Source: Shewanella zhangzhouensis
Lineage (GTDB): Bacteria > Pseudomonadota > Gammaproteobacteria > Enterobacterales > Shewanellaceae
Assembly (NCBI RefSeq): GCF_019457615.1
Contig: NZ_CP080414.1
Coordinates: forward strand, 742,501-806,500
Reading direction: 5' to 3'
DNA: 64,000 bases
Shown: positions 52,353-60,721 of the stretch, in pieces
Layout: each line of letters starts with the position of its first letter
How positions within the stretch are numbered: the first letter of the stretch is position 1
Notes under the pieces: generated by a model
The model's database searches: none
What the model was told of the DNA's origin: nothing
Seen by the model: the letters and a program-made list of their open reading frames with translations, nothing else
Program-made: the position numbers and the translations under genes

Positions 52353-52415
52353 ATGAAAACCCGTTTTAGCTTGAATGTCGCTGTCTTCCACTCGCCGTCG
52401 ATGGAGGTGTGCTGA
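52353..52415 (+). CDS. Leader peptide coupled to lysC, 20 aa
   Basis: A 20-codon frame (MKTRFSLNVAVF..., ending MEVC) starts at ATG 52353 with a good Shine-Dalgarno (GGAG at 52342-52345, 7 bases away). Its TGA (52413-52415) overlaps the lysC ATG (52415-52417) by one base, the arrangement of translational coupling. It has only one lysine codon, so it is not a classical attenuator peptide. The lysC ribosome binding site (GGAGGT) lies inside it. Translation is inferred from the sequence alone. Confidence 0.6.
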   Translation: MKTRFSLNVAVFHSPSMEVC

Positions 52416-53773
52416 TGTCTCTTGTTGTAGCCAAATTCGGTGGCACCTCGGTCGCCGACTTCAATGCCATGTCACGCTGTGCCGCCATAGTGCTGGCCAA
52501 TTCTGCTACCCGTTTGGTGGTAGTCAGTGCATCCAGCGGTGTGACCAATTTGCTGGTAGAGCTGACCCAGGCCACAGTGACCGATGAGCGTCGCCTGCAA
52601 CTGCTCAAGCAGATTGCACAAATTCAATATGCCATCCTCGATAAGCTGGAGCGCCCACAGGATGTGGCTGCCGCGCTGGATGCTCTGTTATCGCGCATTT
52701 CTGTACTGAGCGAGTCGCTCATCCTCAATCGCAGCAAAGCCATTATGGACGAGCTCTTGTCCATGGGAGAGCAATGCTCTGCGCTGCTGTTCTCGGCGGT
52801 ACTGAGGCAGCAGGGTGCCAAGAGCAGCAGTTTCGATGTGCGTCAGGTCATGCGAACCGACAGCCACTTCGGCCGCGCCGAACCTCAGATTGAAGATATA
52901 GCGGCACTGGCCAGGGATTTCCTGCAGCCATTGCTCGAACGGGACATAGTGGTAACACAGGGCTTTATCGGTGCCGATGCAGAAGGTCGCACCACCACCC
53001 TGGGTCGCGGTGGCAGCGATTATTCTGCCGCCCTGCTGGCTGAGGCCCTGCGTGCCGATGCTGTAGAGATTTGGACCGATGTGGCCGGTATTTACACCAC
53101 AGACCCGCGCCTGGCTCCCAACGCCAGACCCATTGCCGAAATCAGCTTCAATGAAGCGGCCGAAATGGCCACTTTCGGTGCCAAGGTATTGCACCCTGCC
53201 ACGATTTTGCCGGCCGTACGTCAGCAAATTCAGGTGTTTGTAGGGTCAAGCCGCGAACCAGAAAAGGGCGGCACCTGGATACGCCATCAGGTGGAAAATC
53301 CCCCTATTTACCGCGCAGTGGCCGTGCGCCGCGATCAGACGCTGTTGAACCTGCACAGCCTGCAGATGCTCCATGCCCGCGGTTTCCTGGCTGAGACCTT
53401 TGCGACTCTGGCGCGTCATAAAATCTCGGTGGACCTTATCACCACCTCAGAAGTAAACGTGTCACTGACGTTGGATAAAACCGGCTCAGACTCCACCGGC
53501 AGCGGTTTGCTCAGTGAAGCCTTGCTGCAGGAACTGTCTCAGCACTGCCGGGTTCGGGTCGAGGACAATCTGGCGCTGGTGGCCATTATTGGTAACCGTA
53601 TCGCCAGCACGCCGGGGATTTGCCGTCAGGTGTTTACTGTGCTCGAAAACCACAATGTGCGGATGATTTGTCAGGGCGCGAGCCCCCATAACCTGTGCGT
53701 TCTGGTAGCAGAGAGTGAAGCGGCGCAGGTCGTGAAGGCGCTGCACGAGAACCTGTTTGAAGGTCAGGCATAA
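52415..53773 (+). CDS. lysC: Lysine-sensitive aspartokinase III
   Basis: Aspartokinase phosphorylates aspartate, the first step of lysine, threonine and methionine synthesis. The 452-residue protein has the kinase domain opening VVAKFGGTSVADF, the conserved TLGRGGSDYSAALLAEAL and WTDVAGIYTTDPR, and C-terminal ACT domains (from about residue 300: LHSLQMLHARGFLAETF). Its form and the lysine riboswitch upstream mark the lysine-controlled LysC type. The ATG at 52415 has GGAGGT 6 bases upstream. It overlaps the next gene by one base (TAATG), so the two are co-translated. Confidence 0.95.
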   Translation: MSLVVAKFGGTSVADFNAMSRCAAIVLANSATRLVVVSASSGVTNLLVELTQATVTDERRLQLLKQIAQIQYAILDKLERPQDVAAALDALLSRISVLSESLILNRSKAIMDELLSMGEQCSALLFSAVLRQQGAKSSSFDVRQVMRTDSHFGRAEPQIEDIAALARDFLQPLLERDIVVTQGFIGADAEGRTTTLGRGGSDYSAALLAEALRADAVEIWTDVAGIYTTDPRLAPNARPIAEISFNEAAEMATFGAKVLHPATILPAVRQQIQVFVGSSREPEKGGTWIRHQVENPPIYRAVAVRRDQTLLNLHSLQMLHARGFLAETFATLARHKISVDLITTSEVNVSLTLDKTGSDSTGSGLLSEALLQELSQHCRVRVEDNLALVAIIGNRIASTPGICRQVFTVLENHNVRMICQGASPHNLCVLVAESEAAQVVKALHENLFEGQA

Positions 53774-54876
53774 TGCGCGTCGATAAACACGAAGTTCGGG
53801 TCGGTGAGCTGGCTGCGGGTCAGCCACTGTCTTTGCCAGTGTATCGCTTTAAAGGCAAGGGGGCCGGCCCCAGTGTGTATATTCAGGCCAATGTCCATGG
53901 CGCAGAGGTGCAGGGCAATGCAGTGATCTATCAGCTGATGAAACTCCTTGAGCACTACGAGCTTCTGGGGGATATCAGTCTGGTACCGCTGGCAAACCCA
54001 CTGGGTATCAACCAAAAAAGTGGCGAGTTTACCCTCGGCCGTTTCGACCCCATTACCGGGGTCAATTGGAACCGCGAGTATCTGGATCATGGGTTTAATA
54101 TCGAGGTCTGGTATCAGGAGCACGCCCATCTGGATGACGAGTCGCTTATCACTGCGTTTCGCGCCACCCTGGTGGAAGAATGTGCCCGCAGACTGAATAA
54201 TCCCTGGGGGGTGACCACAGGGCACAGGCTTGCGGTTACGCTGCAATCCATGGCTCACAGGGCCGACATAGTACTCGACCTGCATACCGGCCCCAAGTCA
54301 TGCAAGCATCTGTATTGCCCGGAATATGAACGCAGCGCCGCCCAGTATTTTTCAATACCTTATACCTTGCTCATTCCCAACAGCTTTGGCGGTGCCATGG
54401 ACGAAGCGGCCTTTGTGCCCTGGTGGACATTGGCCGAGGTGGCTTCCAGTCATGGTCGTGAACTTGGGGTGAGAGTCTCGGCATTAACCCTGGAGCTTGG
54501 CAGTCAGGAACGCATAGATTTGGATGATGCGCTGGAAGATGCGGAAGGTATTCTGGCCTATTTGAGCCATCGTGGTGTGATTGCCGAAACCGTGTTGCCC
54601 AAACCCATGAAACGCTATGGTTGTTTCCTGAAAAACTATCGTAAGTTTCATGCCCCCAAAGCGGGTATGGTGGAATACCTTGGCAAGGTGGGCGTGCCGA
54701 TGAAGGCAAGCGATCCCTTGGTGAACCTGTTAAGACTGGATCTCTATGGTACAGGTGAAGAGCTGACTGTCTTGCGTCTGCCTGAAGATGGCGTGCCCAT
54801 ACTGCATTTTGCCTCGGCTTCGGTACATCAGGGCACCGAGCTTTATAAGGTGATGACCAAGGTCTTTGAGCTCTGA
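53773..54876 (+). CDS. Succinylglutamate desuccinylase/aspartoacylase family protein
   Basis: This 367-residue protein belongs to the M14-type zinc hydrolases related to succinylglutamate desuccinylase and aspartoacylase, which remove acyl groups from amino acids. Metal and substrate residues are visible in NVHGAEVQGN (H, E), NPLGIN, NWNRE and LDLHTG. The catalytic glutamate is probably in ALTLELGSQE. There is no signal peptide. Its start overlaps the lysC stop by one base. This coupling suggests a substrate near the aspartate/lysine pathway, but the real one is unknown. Confidence 0.82.
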   Translation: MRVDKHEVRVGELAAGQPLSLPVYRFKGKGAGPSVYIQANVHGAEVQGNAVIYQLMKLLEHYELLGDISLVPLANPLGINQKSGEFTLGRFDPITGVNWNREYLDHGFNIEVWYQEHAHLDDESLITAFRATLVEECARRLNNPWGVTTGHRLAVTLQSMAHRADIVLDLHTGPKSCKHLYCPEYERSAAQYFSIPYTLLIPNSFGGAMDEAAFVPWWTLAEVASSHGRELGVRVSALTLELGSQERIDLDDALEDAEGILAYLSHRGVIAETVLPKPMKRYGCFLKNYRKFHAPKAGMVEYLGKVGVPMKASDPLVNLLRLDLYGTGEELTVLRLPEDGVPILHFASASVHQGTELYKVMTKVFEL

Positions 54877-54886
54877 CTCAGCCAAT

Positions 54887-54920
54887 AAAAAAACACCGGA
54901 CTTGAGTCCGGTGTTTTTTT
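54887..54920. terminator. Bidirectional terminator between the lysC operon and asnC
   Basis: AAAAAACACCGGACT and AGTCCGGTGTTTTTTT arms form a 15-bp stem with a tiny loop. It serves both convergent units. Confidence 0.9.
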
Positions 54921-54935
54921 ATTGCTATATCCCAA

Positions 54936-55397
54936 TCAGGGTTTAACCGCCCGCACTATGGGGTTTTGCAGACTTATCAGGGTCTCGGTTGACTGAATTT
55001 CGGCGATGGACTGGATGCGATTAATGAGCACATGCTGCAGACTGTCGATGGACTGGCACATGACTTTCACGAAGATGCTGTAATTACCTGTGGTGTAGTA
55101 AGCCTCTACCACTTCTTCCAGGGCATTGAGTTTGGAAATGGCGGCGGGATAGTCACCGGCGCTTTTAAGGTTAATGCCGATAAAGCAGCAAACGTCGTAA
55201 CCCAGGGCTTTGGGATTAACAGTGATTTGGGCGCCAGTGATGATGCCGGCCTGCTTCATCTTTTCTACCCGAACGTGAATGGTTCCGGCGCTGACACCAA
55301 AACGCTTTGCCAATTCAGCAAAGGGGGTGCGGGCATCGGCCATCAGGGCCTCGAGGATCTGGTTGTCCAACTGATCGCGCTGAAATGATGTATCCAC
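54936..55397 (-). CDS. asnC: AsnC transcriptional regulator
   Basis: AsnC is a small Lrp-family regulator that controls asparagine synthetase genes in response to asparagine. The 153 residues closely match E. coli AsnC through most of the chain, including ELAKRFGVSAGTIHVRVEKM (helix-turn-helix), VEAYYTTGNYSIFVKVMC and HVLINRIQSI. The start is GTG at 55397; no ATG is available. No asnA gene lies beside it in this window, unlike in E. coli. Confidence 0.94.
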   Translation of the reverse strand: MDTSFQRDQLDNQILEALMADARTPFAELAKRFGVSAGTIHVRVEKMKQAGIITGAQITVNPKALGYDVCCFIGINLKSAGDYPAAISKLNALEEVVEAYYTTGNYSIFVKVMCQSIDSLQHVLINRIQSIAEIQSTETLISLQNPIVRAVKP

Positions 55398-55475
55398 TGC
55401 TAACTGCTCTAACTACCGAATGATTGAACAATAATTTACGGGCTTCAGTATTATTTTTCCAGTGAAAAGGTGACT

Positions 55476-56153
55476 TTACTGATTAGTCGTCGCCTCTGCG
55501 AAGGGAACTTCTGTGCTGAAGGTCATGGCCTCGCCACTGTAAGGGTGGGTAAAGCTGAGACTCGCGGCATGAAGCAGTAAGCGATCGGCAAGGGACTTGG
55601 CCAGTGGGTCGGCGTAAAAGCCATCACCGAGAATGGGATGACCAAGGGCCATCATATGTACTCTTAGCTGATGGCTGCGTCCGGTAATAGGTGTCAGCTT
55701 AACCAGGGTGGAGCGCTTGCCGTAACTGATGACGTCGACATGGGTCAGCGAGGGTTTGCCAATCTCATGGTCTACTTTCTGCCTTGGTCTGTTGGGCCAA
55801 TCACAAATCAGTGGTAAATCCACGCTGCAATCAGCTTTGACATGACCAGCCACCCGGGCAAAGTAGGTTTTGTGGGTTTCTCGGTCGCGAAATTGGCGTT
55901 TCAGTTCGACTTCGGCACTCTTTCGCAGCGCATACACCATCACCCCGGAGGTCGCCATGTCGAGTCTGTGAACTACCTGACTATTGGGATGTTCGGCCTT
56001 GATCCGGCTCCAGGCGCTGTCATGGTGAATGGGATCCCGGCCCGGTACCGACAATAAACCGCTGGGTTTATTGATCACTATGATGTCCTTGTCCTGATGC
56101 AATATGTCCAGCCAGGGGTCTGTAGGGGGATTGTAGCTGAAATCGTCCATCAT
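55476..56153 (-). CDS. rluA: RluA-family pseudouridine synthase
   Basis: This 225-residue enzyme makes pseudouridine in RNA. The catalytic motif is HRLDMATSGV with D65, followed by TPITGRSHQLRVHM and LLLHAASLSF. Length and sequence fit RluA, which modifies 23S rRNA position 746 and position 32 of several tRNAs. Two adjacent ATGs (56153 and 56150) are the likely starts; a longer frame to 56273 looks spurious. It is divergent from the CadC-like gene. Confidence 0.9.
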   Translation of the reverse strand: MMDDFSYNPPTDPWLDILHQDKDIIVINKPSGLLSVPGRDPIHHDSAWSRIKAEHPNSQVVHRLDMATSGVMVYALRKSAEVELKRQFRDRETHKTYFARVAGHVKADCSVDLPLICDWPNRPRQKVDHEIGKPSLTHVDVISYGKRSTLVKLTPITGRSHQLRVHMMALGHPILGDGFYADPLAKSLADRLLLHAASLSFTHPYSGEAMTFSTEVPFAEATTNQ

Positions 56154-56305
56154 GGTTCTCGGCACGGCGTTAGGGGCGCTTAAGATACCCAAGGGGGCAA
56201 AGGGCGGCAAGCCTAAAGCAGGCTTTCTTGGTTCTTTGCTTCCACTCCTTCGCCGATATTGATTAAATAACACAAAAATAAAGACTGAGTAACAAAGCGA
56301 ACAGC

Positions 56306-58480
56306 ATGTTTAATAATAAAAAATACCGCCTCGGCCCCTTCATGGTTATCCCAGAGCGGTGTGTGATTGCCAAAAATGGCTCTGACACCAAACTCGAACT
56401 TCGGGTGATGCAGGTATTGGTGTGTCTGCTTGAGCGTGCCGGTCGTCCCGTCAGTCGCGACGAGCTTATCAGGGAAGTGTGGCGCGGTGGCCAGGTGTCC
56501 GACAATGCCATCAACAGGATTATTGCGCAGCTGAGAAGCGCCTTGGGCGATGATGCCCGAAGCCAACAGGTTATTCAAACCGTCCCCAAGGTCGGTTATT
56601 TGCTGATAGCAGAGGTGGAATCACTTGAAGGACAGGCAGTAACACCTGCTGATTTGACGCACACTTCGGAAGTTCGGCATGCAAAGGCTCCCGTGGCGCC
56701 GATAGACATTAAAGACAGCCAGCAGCATGACTCCTCAGCAATGGCAGCAGATATTAAGCCTGTGCCTGTCAAGCAAAAGCCTGGTCATCTCATCCTGGCG
56801 ACTTACGCATTGGCGGGCGTACTCCTGTCTGTGTTGGCATTCGTCGTTTGGGATACTGTGACCCAGAGCGACAAGTCAAAAGCCGAACCCGTGCAAGACA
56901 GCATAGCTTCATTGTTGCCTATAACCTCACTGGAGGGGCAGGAGGTCGATCCCGTGTTATCACCGGATGGCAACAAGCTGGCATTTGCCTTTCGGGATCT
57001 CAATGCAAAAGAGTGGCGTGTTCTGATACAGGACCTGACCACGGGGCAAGTTTCACTGGCTGACAACTCTCCAACAGCCTATAACCAGCGCTATCCGGCC
57101 TGGAGCGATGATGGTGGCCATTTGGCGTACCTGAACTTTGATGGTAAAGGTCGCTGTGAGCTGATTCTGCTGGATTTGCTGACCCGAAACGCCAAGGTCG
57201 TTTCCCAGTGTGACAAAGCCACCCAATCCAGTGCGTTGGCCATAAGGGGGCAGGAGCTCTACTTCGTGGACTCGGACGGCATTGAAGATTTTAAAAAGAT
57301 TTATCAGGTCAATCTGAATACCTTAAAGAAAGAGCAACTCAGCCGCCCCCACAGCATAGGTCGCGGGGATTATGGCCTTAGCCTGTCGCCGGATAAGTCG
57401 CAAATGGCGGTACTGAGAAACTTAAGCTGGTTTGATACCCAGTTGATGGTCTTTAACTTCAGTACCGGAGAATGGCGCCAGGTGCTTAAGGTGGGTTACC
57501 CATTAAAGAGCGTAGCCTGGTCGGCAGATGGTAAGGGTTTGATCTATAGGGCGGAAGAAGGCCAGCTGCACCGTTTCGATTTAGACACCAACGAGCGCGT
57601 TCGTCTGACCAAGATACTGCAGGAAATCAACTCACCCCGCTCAAACAGCAAGGGACAAACGGCCGCTGTCGTCGGCGAGCTGATGGAAGAAGAGCTGTGG
57701 CATTGGTCAGCGCCGGGCAATACCAAACCCGAGCCATGGGTGTCATCCAGTCGCCGTGATTATCGTGGTGCCATCAGTCCAGATGGCGCCTTGACGGCTT
57801 TCGTCTCCAATCGAACCGGTTTGCCACAAATATGGCTGAGGAAACAGAAAGGTGAAGAAATCAAACTCACCCACTTTGACCGGTTTTCATTTATAGACGA
57901 GCTGATATTTTCCCCAAATGGTAAATTGCTTGCCGGTACTATTAATGGAGCTGCCTTTACCTTGGACATTGCCAAGTCGGCAATTCATTTTATTCCTGGT
58001 CGAACTTCGGTGAGAAATATTTCATTTGGGATGAATGATGATGAATTAGTGCTGTTCTCTTCTGAGGCTGGGAAACGTCAACTTCAACTGGTGGATATGC
58101 GAACTGGAAAAACACTCAATCTGTTGGCAGAAAGTGGTTTTTCTGGAAAATTCGATAGAGCATCAGGCGATTTTTACTATTCCAAAATGAACAGTTCGGG
58201 AATATGGAAGTTAATCCAGGGTGTGGAAACGCAGGTAACCGATAAAATCACGCCCCTCTTTTCAGGTGGTTGGCATGTGGCCCAAGGCAAAATCTGGTAC
58301 CTGAAAGGTGATGATGGTTTAACCAATCTAATTGAGCTGGACGTCAATAATGACAGAGAGTTTGCGCATCCAATACAAATTACCAATGTGTCTATGAACA
58401 CACTCTCAATGACAAACAACAACCAAGTGCTCTTGTCTGTGTTGGCTCATGCCAATACTGATATATTTTTAGTTAATTAA
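56306..58480 (+). CDS. CadC-like membrane-bound transcriptional regulator with TolB-like repeats
   Basis: This 724-residue protein joins an OmpR/CadC-type winged helix (residues 1-105, with LELRVMQVLVCLLERAGR and VSDNAINRIIAQLRSALGDD) to a single membrane helix near residue 170 (ATYALAGVLLSVLAFVVW). A periplasmic domain of about 530 residues follows, with WD40/TolB-like repeats (VDPVLSPDGNKLAFAFRD, YPAWSDDGGHLAYLNFDG, YRGAISPDGALTAFVSNR). It should sense something in the periplasm and bind DNA without phosphorylation. The C-terminal third is more AT-rich. The two small genes downstream are possible targets. Confidence 0.88.
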   Translation: MFNNKKYRLGPFMVIPERCVIAKNGSDTKLELRVMQVLVCLLERAGRPVSRDELIREVWRGGQVSDNAINRIIAQLRSALGDDARSQQVIQTVPKVGYLLIAEVESLEGQAVTPADLTHTSEVRHAKAPVAPIDIKDSQQHDSSAMAADIKPVPVKQKPGHLILATYALAGVLLSVLAFVVWDTVTQSDKSKAEPVQDSIASLLPITSLEGQEVDPVLSPDGNKLAFAFRDLNAKEWRVLIQDLTTGQVSLADNSPTAYNQRYPAWSDDGGHLAYLNFDGKGRCELILLDLLTRNAKVVSQCDKATQSSALAIRGQELYFVDSDGIEDFKKIYQVNLNTLKKEQLSRPHSIGRGDYGLSLSPDKSQMAVLRNLSWFDTQLMVFNFSTGEWRQVLKVGYPLKSVAWSADGKGLIYRAEEGQLHRFDLDTNERVRLTKILQEINSPRSNSKGQTAAVVGELMEEELWHWSAPGNTKPEPWVSSSRRDYRGAISPDGALTAFVSNRTGLPQIWLRKQKGEEIKLTHFDRFSFIDELIFSPNGKLLAGTINGAAFTLDIAKSAIHFIPGRTSVRNISFGMNDDELVLFSSEAGKRQLQLVDMRTGKTLNLLAESGFSGKFDRASGDFYYSKMNSSGIWKLIQGVETQVTDKITPLFSGGWHVAQGKIWYLKGDDGLTNLIELDVNNDREFAHPIQITNVSMNTLSMTNNNQVLLSVLAHANTDIFLVN

Positions 58481-58806
58481 ATCAGTATTTTGTTTGTTCG
58501 TCACTTTTTCGTAACCTTTTCCTTGTCGCCAAATCAGAACGCCCGGGCCTAATGTTGAACTCGTCAACTGGCCCGGTTGCGCACAACAAAGACGCCTTAC
58601 CCTGAGTCGCTTTGAGTTGCTAATCCGCTGGTCGCAAAAAGCAATGGCGCATCCCCGTGGCCGGGTCGGTTGATAATTAATGTGTTAACTGCTGAATGTG
58701 TGAGCATCTCCCACTCGTATATCGACTGGCGACTGACGCACGGCATTCTGCAGCCATTTATCAACCTTGGATCATTAAGCCCTTTTTTGGCGTGGAGAGT
58801 TTAGTT
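58481..58806. other. Gap between the CadC-like gene and small-protein genes
   Basis: The gap of 326 bp holds a hairpin at 58543-58576 and, near its end, a GGAGAG ribosome binding site for the 61-residue gene. I see no other gene or clear promoter in it. Confidence 0.5.
58543..58576. repeat. Two-tier hairpin after the CadC-like gene
   Basis: CCGGGCC (58543-58549) pairs with GGCCCGG (58570-58576), and inside it GTTGA (58554-58558) pairs with TCAAC (58564-58568). No T-run follows, so it is not a typical intrinsic terminator. Confidence 0.6.
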
Positions 58807-58992
58807 ATGAAAAAGTATATCACTATGGTATCTGCAGCAGCACTTTCAACTGTATTTGCTGTGCCATTTTATATGTCGCATGTAGAGAACAAACAGCAGG
58901 AAGAAGCACCAAAGCTTGCTATTTGTGAACCATTTCCAGATTGCATTATTTATCGTGTAGATGATAACGGAGAATTAACGCAAGAGCGTTAA
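58807..58992 (+). CDS. Small exported or membrane-anchored protein, 61 aa
   Basis: ATG 58807 has GGAGAG upstream. The product has an N-terminal hydrophobic segment (ITMVSAAALSTVFAVPF) that may be a signal or anchor, then a Gln/Glu stretch and a small C-terminal part with two cysteines (LAICEPFPDCIIYRVDD). An upstream in-frame extension to 58696 has no ribosome binding site. I do not recognise it. Its place just after a CadC-like sensor, and ahead of a 40-residue membrane peptide, suggests they form a regulated small-protein unit. Confidence 0.6.
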   Translation: MKKYITMVSAAALSTVFAVPFYMSHVENKQQEEAPKLAICEPFPDCIIYRVDDNGELTQER

Positions 58993-59085
58993 TCAGTTGC
59001 TGAATACCCGTAGTCATCTATTCCCAATTTTAATTAGCGAGACATGTCGTTAATTAAATACCTGCGAAATAAAAGAAGGTAGTTT

Positions 59086-59208
59086 ATGTGGTCTATCAGT
59101 CTATATATCGTAGGGGCACTGAGTGGATTATTTATAATCTATTACGTGTTCATCAATGTGGTTCTTGCGTCCGAGGAATCATGTTTGCTCGACCAAAAGG
59201 ACGACTAA
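59086..59208 (+). CDS. Small single-helix membrane protein, 40 aa
   Basis: ATG 59086 has a good Shine-Dalgarno (AGAAGG, 6 bases upstream). The 40-residue product is almost entirely one membrane helix (SLYIVGALSGLFIIYYVFIN) followed by an acidic tail with one cysteine. It follows the 61-residue gene by 93 bp and is closed by a terminator at 59227. Its size and form are typical of regulatory small membrane proteins. Nothing more can be said of its function. Confidence 0.6.
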   Translation: MWSISLYIVGALSGLFIIYYVFINVVLASEESCLLDQKDD

Positions 59209-59226
59209 ATCTCCCTTTCCGCCAAA

Positions 59227-59259
59227 GCCGGCACCTTGAATCTTCTTGGTGCCGCTTTT
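59227..59259 (+). terminator. Intrinsic terminator after the small-protein genes
   Basis: CGGCACC (59229-59235) and GGTGCCG (59248-59254) enclose a 12-base loop, followed by CTTTTAT. Confidence 0.7.
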
Positions 59260-59266
59260 ATCTATG

Positions 59267-59554
59267 CTACAGACCGGCATCTCTCAAGTGCATGATGGCA
59301 AAGGTCCATACCACAAAGGCCAGGGTGCAGTGCACCAGCGCATAAAATCCCTGATCGAGACGCCGCATTCCCCGTGCATGCCAAATAAGCCAGACGTGGG
59401 CGGCGAGAATGAGTGGGTACATCGCCAGCAAGGGATAATAAAAGACCGGGCTGCCGAGTCCTGCGATGGCACGCCCCACAAGTGCCCAAAGCACAATGAA
59501 GCCTGTCATCAGCGGTGGGATAGCATTACGGTATTGGTCTGGGTAAGGAAACAT
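59267..59554 (-). CDS. Small multi-helix membrane protein, 95 aa
   Basis: This hypothetical integral membrane protein has about three helices (LMTGFIVLWALVGRAIAGLG, PLLAMYPLILAAHVWLIWHA, ALVHCTLAFVVWTFAIMHL) with a conserved-looking HCTLAF. No known family is recognised. It starts 3 bp after the methyltransferase stop, so the two should be co-expressed. It ends convergent with the small-protein terminator at 59227. Confidence 0.6.
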   Translation of the reverse strand: MFPYPDQYRNAIPPLMTGFIVLWALVGRAIAGLGSPVFYYPLLAMYPLILAAHVWLIWHARGMRRLDQGFYALVHCTLAFVVWTFAIMHLRDAGL

Positions 59555-59556
59555 AG

Positions 59557-60081
59557 TTAATCCAGAGGTTTGCGGCAGATGATACTGGCTTTATAGGCGC
59601 CGCTGCCACCGGGTGTCTCGGGTGTGTCCTCACGATAATACACTTGTTCCCAGTCAGTAAAGCGTTCTCTGAGTTCGTTTTTGCCCAGCAGAAACGCCGG
59701 GTTTTTGGGCCTGCCGATACTGGCCTGAGCTTCGGTGAAGGTTTCATAAACTAGTATGCCACCGGGCAACACCGAGTCCCGGATCCACGGCATGAGCGGC
59801 CGGTGTAAGTAATTGAATACCAATATCACGTCGAACGGTCCGAGCAGAGGTGCCCTGCCTTGTTCAAGGTCAAACGGGTGGATGCTCGCGCCTGGATTCC
59901 CCTGTATCTCGGACGGAAGTGCGGTTGTTTCCAGGTCGACAAAGCTAACATGATGCCCACGCTCCAGAAACCAGATGCCGTTACGGCCATTGCCACAGGC
60001 CAAATCCAGTACCTTCAGGGGCTTTGTCTGGGTAAACAACTCTGGATATGCATCGAAAATCGGTGAGGGCGTCAGGGTCAT
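59557..60081 (-). CDS. Class I SAM-dependent methyltransferase (TehB-like)
   Basis: This is a 174-residue methyltransferase. Motif I is LKVLDLACGNGRNGIWFL, motif II ends in VSFVDLET, and motif IV is PFDVILVFNYLHRP. This small form resembles TehB/thiopurine-type enzymes that often act on metals or small molecules, but the substrate cannot be told. It overlaps the upstream membrane-protein gene by 4 bp and is followed 3 bp later by a second small membrane-protein gene, so all three form an operon. Confidence 0.82.
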   Translation of the reverse strand: MTLTPSPIFDAYPELFTQTKPLKVLDLACGNGRNGIWFLERGHHVSFVDLETTALPSEIQGNPGASIHPFDLEQGRAPLLGPFDVILVFNYLHRPLMPWIRDSVLPGGILVYETFTEAQASIGRPKNPAFLLGKNELRERFTDWEQVYYREDTPETPGGSGAYKASIICRKPLD

Positions 60082-60488
60082 CCTTTGATTTCCCTGCGGC
60101 TTTCGATACGCCGTCTGTGCCAGATGGAATAATGCCGAAGCCCGGCAGGGCCGTGGGATACCAGCACTGACAGCAGTAAAATGACCACAAACAGCACGGC
60201 TTTGTGCTCAGGAAAGGGCACAAACAGGCACAGCAGGCCTAATTTTGCCAGGGTGAGCACGCCTTTCAGTTGGATAAGCCAGCGCCAGTCCCGCAAAATT
60301 TCCCATCCCATCAAGAGGCTGCCGCTGACCACGGCCAAGAGCCAAAAGTCGTGCCACTCGACCCTGGCGAGATGGAACAGCACACCACCACCCACACCAC
60401 AAACCCCGAGCAAATGCAGTGCTCTGAGGCTGGTTTTACCTATTCGCTGGACCCAAAAACTGGATTCGGAGAGCTCTTTGTTGGCCAT
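60078..60488 (-). CDS. Hypothetical membrane protein, 136 aa
   Basis: This is a small integral membrane protein with about four hydrophobic segments (ALHLLGVCGVGGGVLFHL, FWLLAVVSGSLLMGWEIL, GVLTLAKLGLLCLFVPF, AVLFVVILLLSVLVSHG) and a basic end. I do not recognise a family. The ATG at 60488 is used; a longer frame to 60641 adds an unlikely leader. It is first in the operon with the methyltransferase. No good ribosome binding site is visible before the ATG. Confidence 0.65.
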   Translation of the reverse strand: MANKELSESSFWVQRIGKTSLRALHLLGVCGVGGGVLFHLARVEWHDFWLLAVVSGSLLMGWEILRDWRWLIQLKGVLTLAKLGLLCLFVPFPEHKAVLFVVILLLSVLVSHGPAGLRHYSIWHRRRIESRREIKG

Positions 60489-60721
60489 GTGTTGTATCTG
60501 CAGACATTGATAACGGCAGCATACCAGCTGTGTTCCCTGCAGGGGAGTTCTGCAGCGAGAATCCAACAAGTCCAATGTTCTTTTATTGATAAAGTGTTGC
60601 CTGGTCGACATTTTTCGGCGGTCTGCTGTGACCGGCTTCAATCATTGAATGAAAAGCTTGCCCGCACCTGCAATTAACGACGGGCATAGGATTTTCAGTG
60701 GAAAGACTGTGACTTACTCTA

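Noticed and set aside
52200..52415. A 71-codon frame over the riboswitch and lysC leader
   Set aside because: Its first part lies within the riboswitch and has no ribosome binding site; only the internal 20-codon frame is supported.
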